Origin: Lucifuga dentata
Lineage: Eukaryota > Chordata > Actinopteri > Ophidiiformes > Bythitidae
Length of the DNA stretch: 64,000 bases
Reading direction: 5' to 3'
Assembly (NCBI GenBank): GCA_014773175.1
Contig: VXCM01005604.1
Span: forward strand, 1 to 64,000
The notes under the pieces were generated by a model that searched no databases, was not told the origin of the DNA, and was given only the letters and a program-made list of their open reading frames with translations. The position numbers and the translations under genes are program-made. Of this stretch, positions 48,782 through 60,144 are shown piece after piece; within the stretch, counting starts at the first letter, position 1; each line of letters begins with the position of its first letter.

Positions 48782-49140
48782 TATTCCTCTCTGAGAATTA
48801 AAACGCGCTGTTACGCACAAAACCGCAAATCTTTCCTTCTCTTCTTCTTTCCTTGCACCCTTCGCTCCAACTCCTGCTGTTCTCTCTCTCTCTCTCTCTC
48901 TCTCAGGAGTGGGATCCCACCGGATACGTGTTGCGTTTTGGTTATTCCTCNTCTCTCTCTCTCTCTCTCTCAGGAGTGGGATCCCACCGGATACGTGTTG
49001 CGTTTTGGTTATTCCTCCCCCCTCCAGGCACTCTTTCTCTGACAAAGTACACAAATAAGCACCGAGAGCTGCAAAGTCCCTCCGAGCGCCTGGTCACACA
49101 CGCCGCCCGTTTCCCTCTCTCTCCTCTCCGTCTGCGCTCA
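48782..49140 (-). other. sdc2: probable sdc2 5' leader
   Basis: Sequence directly upstream of the sdc2 ATG, with repeated CpG dinucleotides and two CT/GA tracts. An N at 48951 lies between two copies of the same 65-bp sequence (48886-48950 and 48952-49016), so the leader is probably about 65 bp shorter than shown. No intron is required: the ATG lies in open sequence. The upstream limit is a guess from a TATA-like motif. Confidence 0.4.
48886..49016. other. probable false duplication around N at 48951 (about 65 bp)
   Basis: The CT tract, CAGGAGTGGGATCCCACC and the sequence up to GTTATTCCTC occur identically on both sides of a single N. This looks like two contig ends that overlap but were not merged. 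Confidence 0.85.
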
Positions 49141-49163
49141 GTGGAAAGAACCAGGACAAAGTG

Positions 49164-49170
49164 TAAAATA
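49164..49170 (-). promoter_or_regulatory. TATA-like motif upstream of sdc2
   Basis: TATTTTA on the minus strand, about 385 bp before the sdc2 ATG and beside a GC-richer stretch (49010-49200). It would put the transcript start near 49135. Weak, motif-only evidence. Confidence 0.22.
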
Positions 49171-49208
49171 GCAGTGGCGCTCCGTGGGTGCGTTCTATTC
49201 GGCCATGT

Positions 49209-49212
<4 letters not shown>

Positions 49213-49256
<44 letters not shown>
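49213..49256. repeat. GA microsatellite upstream of sdc2
   Basis: About 21 GA units, 430 bp upstream of the sdc2 ATG. Confidence 0.93.
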
Positions 49257-49258
<2 letters not shown>

Positions 49259-49909
49259 ACCAATAATGTCACAGCAATAATAATAATACAGGCAATAACA
49301 ACGCGATATTCAATATTATAAATCCTTATATCATGAATAATTTAATAGTAATTCCAGTGAGACAAGCCTAAAAAAAATGTCTCACAGCTAAATTAATATT
49401 CATCAATAACGACCATTAAAGTAAACCATATTAATTGCAGCCCAATTTTCTTTAATCGCTGTTCCAAATTGCAATCAAGCCTTTGGTTTTCTTATGCAGG
49501 AATGATGTTGTGATTTCTGTTTCAGCCTGTAGGAGAAGCAAGTCTGTTTATAATGAAGTCAGTACATATCTTTATATGTGTATAATGGCACCCTGATGAA
49601 AACACAGATCTACTGAAGAGAGATGGAATTAAACACTGTTTTAGTTACGTCAGGTTTGGCTGGGACAAAGTCTCCCTCTACTGGTGGAAATCAGAAATGA
49701 CAGCTATCTGAAGACCAGTTGCATCTTGTTTTTTTAATCCACTGCAGCATGAAATCTTTTGGTTTTTCATTGTCTATATAAAAAGCTGAAGTGGAAAAAA
49801 AATCTTTACCAGAGGGACAACAAGTTTTGGTTTGTGAAAATCTAGATATGCCTGCTAATTTCTGTTTGTTTCTAGAATATTGAATATTCTTGTTCTTGAA
49901 AAAAAAAGA

Positions 49910-49960
<51 letters not shown>

Positions 49961-49971
49961 TACATATATAC
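49910..49971. repeat. AT microsatellite
   Basis: TA repeat with mirrored TACATA and TGTATA interruptions; self-complementary. Confidence 0.9.
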
Positions 49972-51051
49972 AGTCTAAATATTGATTGAAAATTATAGAA
50001 AATAAAAATAAATTCTCCAAAAAAAAAACAAAAACAAAATAAATCTAGAGAATTCTTACAAAGAACTGAAAATTACAGGGGGAAAAAAAAAACAACAAAC
50101 CAGACATTTTTCTTAACTCATTATTGTCATATGATCCATTTTCAAGGCCTCAGTGTTGTTTATCAGCTTGGCAGAATTTTTACAAGCCATCATGTGAAGT
50201 TTTTACAGTGCAGCTTTTTAGATGGTAAATGAAACATATAATATGATGAATTTATGAAAAGCAAAATTACTTTAAACTCCAGAGTTAAAGCATTAAATAA
50301 AAATATAGGAAACCTTTAATGAATGAGATTTAAACTGCAGCTGATTCAGTGTTTGGGAGATGTTTGTTCAATGAATGTTTTTCCCCTGCACTTTCTTGTA
50401 AAAGTTCAAACTAAGACAAATCTCCTGCAACAACCCACTTGCAGTTAAACTTCCAGAACACCAAAATGCAACCAGATTGTTGGAAAACAACATTTTCCCA
50501 GAACTGTTAGAAAACCACTAATCTAACCCAATAATAGTCTGACCTTTATGCACAATAAACCTTCAAACCTGATGAATCAACTCTCCTCATCAGAAGTATG
50601 GCTTCAAATAAACATTCTTCCCATCAGCCTTGGTTCCCTTCTGAAAGTAGATTATAATTTTTAACACAGTGAGGTCTCCACTCTAAAATGCTGGATTTAG
50701 TCACATTCTCCTGTTGCCCTGCTATGACGGAGTTGAACCTAAACTCAGAAGCAAAGAGACGTGAGTCACCGCAGAATGAAAACCCTGACTAATTGGATAA
50801 AACTCACTTATCTCAAAAATGGAAAATTTCAAGCGAGATTATGGGAGACTGTCAATTTAAATCAAGAACACTTAGAATTGTTGAAACTAGTTAAAATATA
50901 TATTTTCAGATAAATCCCCCATTGTAATGAAGAAACTACCCAGACCTCCTCTTCCTCCTCCTCAAGGGGCTTAATGCAACTGCTACCGTCCCAGATTACT
51001 TAGCCAATTAGGGTAAAGGGAAAGCTGTGTCTGCCACCAATCACTGCTATA

Positions 51052-51096
51052 GGTGTGTGTGTGAGCGAGCGAGCGAACGAGAGAGAGAGAGAGAGA
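51052..51096. repeat. compound GT/GAGC/GA microsatellite
   Basis: GT units run into GAGC units and then GA units. Confidence 0.88.
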
Positions 51097-51431
51097 TTTA
51101 TACTATTGTCAGCCTGGTGTGAGGCAGTACAAGGACAGAGAATAAATTGGAGCCTTCAGTGGTCTTGAATAAAAGAGGTGAATGCTGATCATGTTGACAC
51201 ATAAACCAAGTGCAAAAAAATGTATAATTTGTTTTTCTAAATATAAATTATTCATGCTGAATACTATATGTGATGAGCTGGACGACATGAAATGAACATC
51301 TTTCAGAGCTTCTAATAGAAAGTCAAGGCCTTCAAAGTGGTTATGGGTTTCCTTATATTTTATTGAACCACACCACCAGCTGGCAAATAAGAGATGGATC
51401 TAAATTCAGACTCCCACCCCCCCCCAAACTA

Positions 51432-51432
<1 letters not shown>

Positions 51433-51464
<32 letters not shown>
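51433..51464. repeat. GT microsatellite
   Basis: Sixteen GT units. Confidence 0.93.
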
Positions 51465-51465
<1 letters not shown>

Positions 51466-53478
51466 TGGCATTCCAGAAAAGTGAGACACGATGAAAGCAG
51501 AGTGAAACTCAGCTACTACCTGAAACTTTCTCTTTGCTGAGGAATACATTTGTAAATCTACGTACGTGAAATGTGGATTTATGCCAGTGGAAATGCACAC
51601 TAATACACACATATGAATACACTGTTTCACACATACAAGTCAATCAGTATCTGAGGTCAATTTAGAGGCTTAGAGATAGCTGTGGAGACTTTGTGTTAGT
51701 GTGGGTGGTGCTGCCGGATCTGGAGATGCCTCCTGATCTCATGAAGGATGACTTGTTGCCTCGAACATGGATGCCAGTGTGATCACCACTTCTATTATTA
51801 TCATCATTCTCTGGCTGATCCTCATCTGTCATTTTTCTTTTCTCCACTGGCTATCAGGAAAGTGCAGCTGAAATATCTCAGTGGCATATCAAGAATCCCC
51901 AACTGAACACACATGCAACACACATCAATTAGTCCATGAATAAATTAAAGTTTGGAGCATCACAAATGTCCACTAATTGAGTTTAGATAACTGTGTAACT
52001 CAGTAACTCATAATACTCAAAATAATGCAGAAAAGAACAGGAATGACTGCTAGATATTATAATATCTGAGAGGATTAGGCTCAAATTAGACAGGGCATCC
52101 TTTAATGTGTCTACGGGACAACACTTGTAACAAATTATGTACAGTATAAGGGAAATGAATCACAGATATATATTATATTTTTTTAAGTGGCTATTCACAG
52201 TTTGAGAATATGGAGTTGCTGTAATATAACAACTAATGTTTATCAAAACTAATTAAGTAATATTTTTAGCTATTACCACAAAGATTCAAATACAGTTTTA
52301 TCAAAAAAAAAAAAAAAAANAAAAAAAAAAAAAAAAGTAAAAGAAAAATCACAGTACAAGGTTGTCTGTTAAAAGTGACATATTCCACAGTGTTGTGTTT
52401 AAGGCCACGTGATACTGGTGAGTTGTTGGTTCAGCTCCTGCATCAGAGCCTGCAACAGGCTGTTTCCTGGCCAGGCTGCTGAGGAACAGATGGGGTGACT
52501 GTGTTTTGGCAGCAGCAACGCCTTCAATGAGGAATGCTGAATAATGATACTGCTAAGGGTTTGACAGCTCTGGAACTTTCTGAGAAAAAGGTAAGAACAA
52601 GGAACAGAACCATGAAAATGAACAAACTATATATAAAAATGTCTTGTGTTTACTGTCAAAGGTAAAAGAGGTGTACTGAAAGGCTGCTTTCTCATACTTC
52701 TTGTTTATTGGCAGAAAATATATTTTCCCATAATTCAGCCCAATTGTATCATACTAAAACCCTAGCAGTTTATAATCATCCTCACAGACAACAGCTGTGT
52801 AAGCATTTTGAAAAGCAGACATTCCTCTCATATTCCATTATTCCACTTTGTAACCTTTAAGTATTTAGGGTGGGAACCTAAACAAATTTCCAGAACTAAA
52901 TAGAAATGTTGCGATGGTAGCTAAACTTTTAAGATCCAGGTGCTGTTCCGAATCACATTCTATGAAACATGATGAGGGATTTTCATCACATCATTTTTAA
53001 TGTGGGACAGCTGGGAGCAGTGCTGAAGCGAGTCCAAATAATGCTGATGTACATCCACATTCAAAAAGAGAACGAGAAGCTCCAAGCAGCCCAGCCTGCG
53101 ATGTTTGCTCTCAACCTGACAGCAAGAAAAAGCTCAGGGTCTCTGACAGATCACACATATGCCAGAATTGTGTCAGATGCAGCAAAGCAACATAAAACAT
53201 TCTGACAGTCACAGCTATCAGAGAATCCTATAAATCACCTGGAATCAATTATATTTCAGCCAAAAGCTTTACAAGACAGTCATCAAACAGCTTTACTGCC
53301 CGAGGTATTAAGCTATATGTTTTATACATTCAGATGATGTGTCAACATGTGAGAGTTAACCAGGGTCAGACTGCATGACCCTCAGCTGATGATATTAGCT
53401 AAGTGTTCAGAATCAGTGATCCTTGCGTGTTTACAGAGGTTAGATGAAGAGACTATTAAACTGAGGCTAAATAACTGA

Positions 53479-53530
53479 GGTTATACTGTTAATACACCAG
53501 TAAATGAACTGGTGTATTTACAGTATAACC
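53479..53530. repeat. 23-bp-arm hairpin downstream of tpmt
   Basis: GGTTATACTGTTAATACACC... (53479-53501) pairs with 53508-53530, with one mismatch and a 6-nt loop. It lies about 350 bp past the tpmt stop. Confidence 0.88.
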
Positions 53531-53616
53531 AATTTATCCAAATAGCCAATTAAATTAATCTCTTTCTTTCCACTTAACCTTCCCAGAAACCACACCAAGT
53601 CTTTTCCAAAACTGGA

Positions 53617-53713
53617 TTTATTATGTTAAACATTTAAAAATGTGCAGTGCTTTTGCAGTTCGGTAGAAAGTGATGCAGTTACAAATGATTTCAACTTCTC
53701 TTGACACTTTATT
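53617..53713 (-). terminator. candidate tpmt polyadenylation signals
   Basis: Two AATAAA hexamers on the minus strand, at 53713-53708 and 53622-53617, 167 and 258 nt after the tpmt stop. Both precede T-rich sequence. Either could end the transcript. Confidence 0.45.
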
Positions 53714-53780
53714 TCTATGCACATTGATTTTTCCCTAAATGTAGAGGAATTTAACTGTGTCCATATGATATCTAAGCATT

Positions 53781-53812
53781 AAAAAAAAAAAAAAAANAAA
53801 AAAAAAAAAAAA
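53781..53812. repeat. poly-A run with N in the tpmt 3' UTR
   Basis: A homopolymer interrupted by N at 53797; it reads as poly-T in the transcript. Confidence 0.85.
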
Positions 53813-53879
53813 CAAACCCTTGACCAAGCTTTACAGTAAGATCTGCTGATCTAAGCAGGCTAAACTTATAAGTCCTTTT

Positions 53880-53998
53880 CTAACTGCTCTTTGGAGTGAT
53901 GAGGTGAACATTTTCAGTCAGGAAGTCCAGACCCCAGCCTTGCTGTCTCTCTGTCATAGCATCCACTGACTGCAGCAGCTCCAAATCATAACTTTTTC
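53880..53998 (-). CDS. tpmt: tpmt last coding exon
   Basis: Acceptor CCATCAG|GA, 119 nt to the TAG at 53882-53880. Encodes [20 protein letters not shown] then [18 protein letters not shown]. Human TPMT has VDAFEERHKSWGID at the same place. Confidence 0.93.
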
Positions 53999-56133
53999 CT
54001 GATGGAAGCAAATGCACCATCTAAAAAACTCCTCAAAAACTAAGATGAGCTTCCAATCTCAATTTATATTAATTTATAGGCCTTTTTTGTATTTATTTTG
54101 CAAATACAGAAATACAATAAGACAATATTCATCCTTAACGACACTCACCAAACAGACTATGTAGCTGCTCATCAGGAACAAAAAAGGGAGGACCTGAAAA
54201 TGAAATACAATCTATTTTTCTTTTTCATCACAAAAACAACACCAGAAACCCTTGTTAGGCTTTTTCCCTTAACATTTTTGATTTAAGAGTAAATTTGTTT
54301 GTTTTATTCTCTTTACTGTGACAGTATGGCCGATGAAAGAAATATAGAACAGATAAGAGAGATTCCCTTAGTCGTCACTTGTAGTGGGTATGGCATCTAC
54401 TTCTGAAGGTTTAAAAATCAGCAAAAGGTACTTACCTTTATATAATTTGGGATTGTACAGGAGAGTGTCTAACAGGTATCTGCAGTCTTTGGCCATTAGA
54501 GATATGATGAGAGAAGCATACCTGCAATATTGGGAGATAAAAAGAAAAAAAAAGTAAAAATGTACAAATTATTTCAAAGTCTGTTACTCTGAACTCTTGT
54601 GTTGGAATTTATATTTTCATTGTAATAACTTCAAGCAGCATATATTTAAAGACAAGAGGTAATTTTATAATGGTAGGTGTTTAAGTTAATGAGTATTGAA
54701 CAGTGGAGCATTCAGTCTCTTCTTACTTTTCTCTGTCTTTTGGGTTGATGGCCACTAGAGATCCCCTGTCCCAAATCGCCCCAAACTGTCCTTCAATGGA
54801 ACTGTAAATTGAAAGGGAAGGGGGGGGTGCACTTGTTCAAATAATTTAACATCTTTAATGACATATAATCATATAAACATATACTGTTGCCTTACCTGGA
54901 GAAACTGAAAAGGTCACAGTGATAAAGGGAGATATTTCCCTCAGAGCTCTGTGAAACAAAGACAATGTGGATGTTATTTTGTCCATTTTGCAAAAAGATT
55001 CTTATGTATATTTACAGTACATTATGTTAATTACACTTTTTCCACAGCGCATGTGCAACATTGTGTGACATTGTCAGAGCAGTAAAAATACAAATATACA
55101 TCGATCATGTTTTCATTATTCCAAAATAGCACCAGGTGACTAGCAGCTAACCCAACATTTAATGCAGCAATTTTATCCATGATGGTGAGGACAATTTTAA
55201 AAGTATGATGGTTCTTCATGGTTTACACACACAGGTCACCCACCTTGTAAAGCTTTGCTCCAGGTATGGCAGGAAGAGGTTCCTCATTGTATGTCATGTT
55301 GTTCTCCTCAAAGAACTCTCTAATGGCCTTTTCAGCTATTTCCACCCCAACCACTGAATGCCCCATGTCTGCCAGCCTGGGTTACACACAGAAAGGAGGG
55401 GAATGTGGGGGCAAGAAGTAATCATCAGTGAGAACATGTTTCAGTGTTTTAATAGAAATCAAAGCAAGAAAATGAACAAATATTAAAATATATTATTGGT
55501 CTGACCAATGACTCAACAGACAAAATTCTTCCCAAGTACTGTAGGTAAGATTTTCATCTCTTACCACTTCATATCTACAGCTTTCCCACAGAGAGGGATG
55601 AAGAAACGAACTCCTTTCCGTCCAGCAAGAACTTTATCAATGTTGCTCTCCAGCATCCTGTTGAAATAAGCACAATACAACTTGTAAAAGCAAAACACCA
55701 GACAGCCCTGCTTTTGTGTTTTTAATGGATATGTTAAGGCCTCCTCAGACTTACATTGTCACTCATTTTAAATTCTAAACTTCTGAAAAACACTCAAACT
55801 GACAAATGTTTGCATATGAAGCACTATGAGTTTCAGGGTGCAGAAAGTAAATCAGGTGGCATTCTCCTTATTTGCCTTGTAAACAAATGCTTTGTGTGGC
55901 TTGACATTTATATGGAATCACATGGAGAGAATTACATTTACATCCAATGTCATGTGTGCATCATTGGATGGATTATGTGAGCTTTTTCTTTTCACTATGC
56001 CCTCATGTGACTGTAGATGAAAGTGGGATCTTTACTTGTTCACATGTGGCTGATGGAAGCCAATCTTGTTCTCCTTCCAGTGTTCCTCCCATTCTCCAAG
56101 CATCATGATACGATCTGCCTGCGCTGCCAGCAT
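53880..56133 (-). CDS. tpmt: thiopurine S-methyltransferase, eight coding exons
   Basis: Cytosolic class I methyltransferase that moves a methyl group from S-adenosylmethionine to the sulfur of thiopurines and aromatic thiols. Exons 56133-56036, 55657-55565, 55376-55244, 54948-54896, 54801-54727, 54521-54436, 54193-54149 and 53998-53880 join in frame to 702 nt (233 aa plus stop); human TPMT has 245 aa. Visible family motifs: [14 protein letters not shown] (N-terminal, residues 15-28), [15 protein letters not shown] (50-64) and [14 protein letters not shown] (69-82), which form the SAM pocket, [15 protein letters not shown] (135-149), [10 protein letters not shown] (180-189) and [12 protein letters not shown] near the C-terminus. 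Start chosen: first ATG of exon 56148-56036 ([10 protein letters not shown]); the frame is open upstream, so the start could lie in an earlier exon. All introns are GT/AG. Identified by motif memory, not by search. Confidence 0.95.
54149..54193 (-). CDS. tpmt: tpmt coding exon: [10 protein letters not shown] (45 nt)
   Basis: Acceptor TTTTCAG|GT, donor TTTG|GTGAGT. Only 45 nt, so easy to miss; encodes [14 protein letters not shown] between two split glycine codons. Matches human GPPFYVPHAEIERLFG. Confidence 0.93.
54436..54521 (-). CDS. tpmt: tpmt coding exon: YASLIISLM
   Basis: Acceptor TTGCAG|G, donor TAAAG|GTAAGT, 86 nt. Encodes [20 protein letters not shown] and LYNPKLYK. Confidence 0.93.
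54727..54801 (-). CDS. tpmt: tpmt coding exon: WDRG motif
   Basis: Acceptor TTTACAG|T, donor GAAAA|GTAAGA, 75 nt. Encodes [19 protein letters not shown]; human TPMT has FDMIWDRGALVAINPGDRK at the same place. Confidence 0.95.
54896..54948 (-). CDS. tpmt: tpmt coding exon: [11 protein letters not shown]
   Basis: Acceptor TTTCACAG|AGC, donor CTCCAG|GTAAGG, 53 nt, residues 109-126 (last split). Human TPMT reads GNISLYCCSIF here. Confidence 0.93.
55244..55376 (-). CDS. tpmt: tpmt coding exon: GVEI motif
   Basis: Acceptor TAACCCAG|G, donor TACAAG|GTGGGT, 133 nt, residues 64-108. Encodes [20 protein letters not shown], with the acidic residue (E76) expected to contact the SAM ribose, and [14 protein letters not shown]. 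Confidence 0.95.
55565..55657 (-). CDS. tpmt: tpmt coding exon: SAM-binding motif I
   Basis: Acceptor TTCAACAG|G, donor AAGTG|GTAAGA, 93 nt, residues 33-64 (both ends split). Encodes [17 protein letters not shown], the first SAM-binding strand and loop. Confidence 0.95.
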
Positions 56134-56148
56134 ATCTGATGTGTTAAC
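56036..56148 (-). CDS. tpmt: tpmt first coding exon
   Basis: Acceptor TTGTCAG|GTTAAC, donor GAACAA|GTAAAG. Coding from the ATG at 56133; ends with two bases of K33. The 15 nt before the ATG are probably 5' leader. Encodes the [19 protein letters not shown] segment that starts the conserved fold. Confidence 0.88.
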
Positions 56149-57729
56149 CTGACAACAGAAGGATAACAAAGGGCAAAGAGACAAAAGAATAGAGACAATA
56201 GCTTGCTCATTCTTTTCTTTTTTGTCACGATTTTTATTCAACTAAATGACATACAATACATATGCAATACACAATTACTTACATTCTTCGCCATCTCCTT
56301 CCCATATCCCACCCAACCTATTCTCCTGTACCCTGAAAGAGCTAATATAGAAAGTAAATATAAATAATTAAATGATTAAATAAAGATAAGAAACATAAAT
56401 AAATAAGTTAATAAGTAAAGTAATTAATTAAAGATCAGCATTTCATCTCCATGAATTCTGAGAATTCTGATGGGGGGGGGGGGGNGAGAGAGAGAGAGAG
56501 GTAGGTTTACGAAATATAGTTGTATGATCATTAGGAAATGAAGGCCCTTTGTGGGTCCGATGGACTCCAACTTTATCAGTGCGGTTTCTTTGGAGTGATT
56601 ATTATTTGTAAAAACTTTTAATAAAATTGGTAAGCATCATTATACAATCTTCACTGCACTTCAGTCTTGGTCAGACTGTGTTAAGTTTTTGAGGCTCAGC
56701 ACTCTTGTTTCTGTTTATGCACCAATTATTCAAAACTCAGATCTTGCGGCTTAATTTAACCAAGTGGGAAAAGACGGATCCAAAGTAGTTCAAAGATCTG
56801 ATTGTCAAAGGTGAAAAAATGACAATTATTTGTTGATCTAAGAGAAGAGTTTTACATCCCGAACAGACTTTCTTTTTTTTTTTGACATCTTCAACTAAGA
56901 AGTGTGGTAAATTTGCTTATTAAAGAAAAGAAGTTTGGTTTGACTTGTCTGATGTGGTAGATAGGATATTGTGTTCAGCTTTGGATAAATGTACAGTAAA
57001 ATAAGAGGATTTTATAGTATGCTTTACAAATGTTGCGCTTCATCGTTTGATCCTTTGTTAATAGTCTGGGAAAAAGATCTTGGCATGCATTTGAATGTGA
57101 ACACTTAGATGAGTATTTGCAATGGGTGTTTTTTTTGTTTTTTTTAACCAGCAACAACATTAAAGAATCTAACTTTAAATTTAGCTGGCTCATTCTTATG
57201 TGTGGGTGAAGACATGGGTGAGTCACATCAGACACGGTCTCATTACTGTGGTTTCAAACTGTTGCTGTGTGACTGTGTTTGGTATAGCCTCTATTCTGAA
57301 CAAGAACATTTCACAATCCTGTAAAGTTACAAATAAAGACCAAAGCGCATTTGCTGCTGGTAGATTATTATAGAGAAATCAGCTGTAGCCAGACAGAATC
57401 AGCTATAGCCAGACAGAGGTTAAAGTCATCAGATTGGCAGAATACAGTCATCTCTGCCCTCTACAGTTAGCAAAAGAAACATGTGAACCTGAAAAATGAT
57501 TCATTATCATCATTAGGCGACATGGCATACGTAAAACAACTGGGTTAAGAATATTAAATAGAAAACAGATTTGTCACGTGGTCACTTAGATACGAGAGTT
57601 GTCAAATGACTTGCATAATGTTGAAAGAAATATCCTAATCCAGTGAAAATTTACTACATGTGGTAATCAGATAAATAATCAATCACAGAAAAAAAAAGGC
57701 AAAACGCGAATCCCGCATGCTGAGCGTAC
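56149..57729 (-). other. probable tpmt intron 1
   Basis: Sequence between the first coding exon and a likely non-coding exon. It contains a G run plus GA repeat with N at 56485 (56472-56501), an AAT-rich block (56350-56430), and a tandem 20-bp duplication at 57377-57416 (AATCAGCTGTAGCCAGACAG and a one-base variant). No exon was recognised. Confidence 0.5.
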
Positions 57730-57790
57730 CTTGATGGAATAAAATAAACAGCAGCTATCTGTTCAGGAACACCGCGGCAGCCAGAAATCA
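57730..57790 (-). other. tpmt: candidate non-coding first exon and promoter of tpmt
   Basis: On the minus strand ATTCCATCAAG|GTACGC is a usable donor, preceded by a locally GC-richer stretch with CCGCGG. TPMT genes in mammals begin with a non-coding exon, so an upstream leader exon is expected. The upstream limit is unknown. Confidence 0.35.
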
Positions 57791-57998
57791 TGTGGTAAAA
57801 TTGTAGCGAATTTTTTGCCCTGAGTTAAGCCTCTCAGGCAGCAGTTGTGATTCAGTTTACAGCGTGCTGGGGATTGTATTTAGATGTACCTAAAAAGCTA
57901 AACGCAGGGATTCGAAATCCAACTTAAACATTCTACTGGTATGGGAGGAGCCTTTTTCGTGCTCCAATGTTGCATTCAGGACGGCTGGGAATTATATC

Positions 57999-58055
57999 TA
58001 ATGGCCAAAGTAATGTGGACACCCCTTCTAATTAGTTAGTTTAATAATTTATTGT
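57999..58055. repeat. DNA-transposon terminus-like fragment
   Basis: ATGGCCAAAGTAATGTGGAC followed by ACCCCTTCTAATTA resembles a terminus seen repeatedly in fish DNA transposons. The rest of the element is not recognisable. Confidence 0.4.
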
Positions 58056-58299
58056 TGGAGGAAATGTTGGTCTGAGGCTGTTTATCCTTTGTTCTTGTTC
58101 TTCTTAAGAACAACCTACAGCAAATAATTTTAGACCTGTGGTCCTTAATTCTGATCATCGAGCACTACAGAATTAAATATTTTCCATCTTTCCCTGCTCT
58201 ACCCAAACCTGATGAGCTGAAACTGGTGTTTTTACTTGATCAAGATTGATACCTCCCGGATCTGGATTGGCTAAACGCACCTGATTTAGCCATTGATTA

Positions 58300-58432
58300 C
58301 ACCATTTATTTTCGCTTCAGTTTAAAAAATAAAAAATTTAAAAAAAAAAATTTAAAAAAAAAAATNCACCATTTATTTTCGCTTCAGTTTAAAAAATAAA
58401 AAATTTAAAAAAAAAAATTTAAAAAAAAAAAT
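58300..58432. other. probable false duplication around N at 58366 (about 66 bp)
   Basis: CACCATTTATTTTCGCTTCA plus the following A/T-rich tract occurs identically at 58300-58365 and from 58367, separated by one N. Confidence 0.85.
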
Positions 58433-59900
58433 AATAATAAAATAAAATTACACAAAAAAATCAAAAGAATTCATATAATTTGACTGTGCCTGAGAATTTT
58501 GAAAATATGCACTTTTGAAAAATATGCACATGATCAAGAGAGTTCTTATCACAAGAATTGCCATCTGGTTAATTGACATCTCAGAAAAATGAACAGCGCA
58601 TCCCGGAGAGTCATAAAAATAGCCAATAAGCACATTATTGGCTTGGGCCTCCCCATAGTGCTTGCACATCAGCTGCTGTTGAAGCCAAATGTGTGCCATG
58701 CATTACCATCTTGAACACAAGCTGTTCACCTGGTGCTATGCAAAAAATGCCTCAGTAACCTACGTTATTTGGCTTCCTGAGAGGCTCGTCACCTCAGAAT
58801 GTCCAGTTGGTTGCCAAGGACTTGCAGGAAGGCACAATATGTGCCAAGCCCACAGTCCAATAGCCCTATGGGCCACTGAACTACCCCCTCCAACCTACAA
58901 AGCAGGCCTCTCCTTTCCCCTTCCCTCCTCCTTCTCACCTGAATTTGCAGTTTTCCCAGCCAACCTCCTCATCGACCAAGATGGAGCAATTTTTCATTTC
59001 CAAGTTCAACTTTTGCAAGTGCAGCATTTTTTTACTATACAATTCTTACCTTGTTTGCAGTATTTTATTCAGAATGCAGCTCTCTGAGCGAAGAAACATT
59101 TCTTTGTGCTTGATTTTACTGCTCATCATAGCCGGCTCGTGGCAGCCTATTAGGTGTGCACCATGCTTGTGTTTGCTGTGTATTATTTCATCTAATGTGC
59201 TCATAGTGTATAGTTTTGAGTCTGACCTTCCCATTTACAAACACGTTTTTAGACTATGTACTGTACATTGATGTTAGAAATCAATATCTGCTGACCTTTA
59301 ATGGTCAGTGTCTTAAAATAATGCAGATGGATAGGTAAAGTTATTGCTGTTAATGTTTTTATTCAAATATTGACTACTTGCTTTTTTCTGTCAAACAAAT
59401 AAATGAAGATGAAAATAAAAGATAAAGATGAAACAAAAACTTAGCTCCAAACCCAGGCTTCACTTGATGGAAATTTTAATAACCAAGATACTGCTTTCTC
59501 TGTTTCTTCATGCAATGTTATCTTCAGCAAACATTTGTGAAGCAGTTATAAATATTTATGGACAAGGTGTCCCAAGCCAAATTACAGAGATAATTTGATT
59601 TCAGACTGATGGCATAGGGTTCTACGGTTTAATCATCCTGCTGTCACTCCACCTTGCAAATTTTGGTCCTTGAAAAAGACTTGAAAAAGTTTATTTACAA
59701 TTCATGTTATTTAACTGGTGTACAATCTGTGAAAAATAAACTAATAATAATAATACTAATAATAATAATAACTACAGATGTTTACATTTCATGAAGGAAA
59801 TATAACATGTGCTTGCCTTTTGCCAGGACTTCCTATGTACGTCCACCAAATTTGGTTACAGTGGAAAAACTAAATCAAGAGATATGGCATGTTTTGTAAA

Positions 59901-59902
<2 letters not shown>

Positions 59903-59938
<36 letters not shown>

Positions 59939-59940
59939 GT
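59903..59940. repeat. CT microsatellite
   Basis: About sixteen CT units ending in TGTCTGTC. Confidence 0.92.
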
Positions 59941-60144
59941 CAGAATCTGTAACTATAAAAATCAGTTTGTAGAGTAGACTTGCTTGAGATTCTGAACTTT
60001 TGAAAAGGAAAAAAGCCACATTTTAGATTCTATTTACAAAAATGATCAATTGTCAGTATCTTTAATGCTAATATGGCCATTGAAGACTCAAGATTTATTT
60101 CAGTTAGCAGTACTGTTCTTTAGCATAAATACCAACTTACCAAG

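Larger units (their letters stand above)
49257..53879. other. spacer between tpmt and sdc2
   Basis: No supported gene. It contains AT, GA and GT microsatellites, an A run with N at 52320, the hairpin at 53479-53530, and at its right end the probable tpmt 3' UTR. The 78-codon frame at 52969-53205 has no recognisable domain. Confidence 0.65.

Noticed and set aside
48853..49266. 137-codon frame over the sdc2 promoter region, plus strand
   Set aside because: Serine/leucine and arginine/glutamate runs come from the CT/GA repeats, and it spans the N at 48951.
52969..53205. 78-codon open frame between tpmt and sdc2
   Set aside because: Looks mildly protein-like but has no recognised domain, splice context or repeat-family motif.
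56704..56760. LINE endonuclease-like peptide LVSVYAPIIQNSD on the plus strand
   Set aside because: Only one short motif, stop codons follow directly, and no other reverse-transcriptase or endonuclease blocks were seen.
58689..59271. Overlapping 132- and 108-codon frames upstream of tpmt
   Set aside because: Different frames over the same DNA, no domains, near repeat debris.
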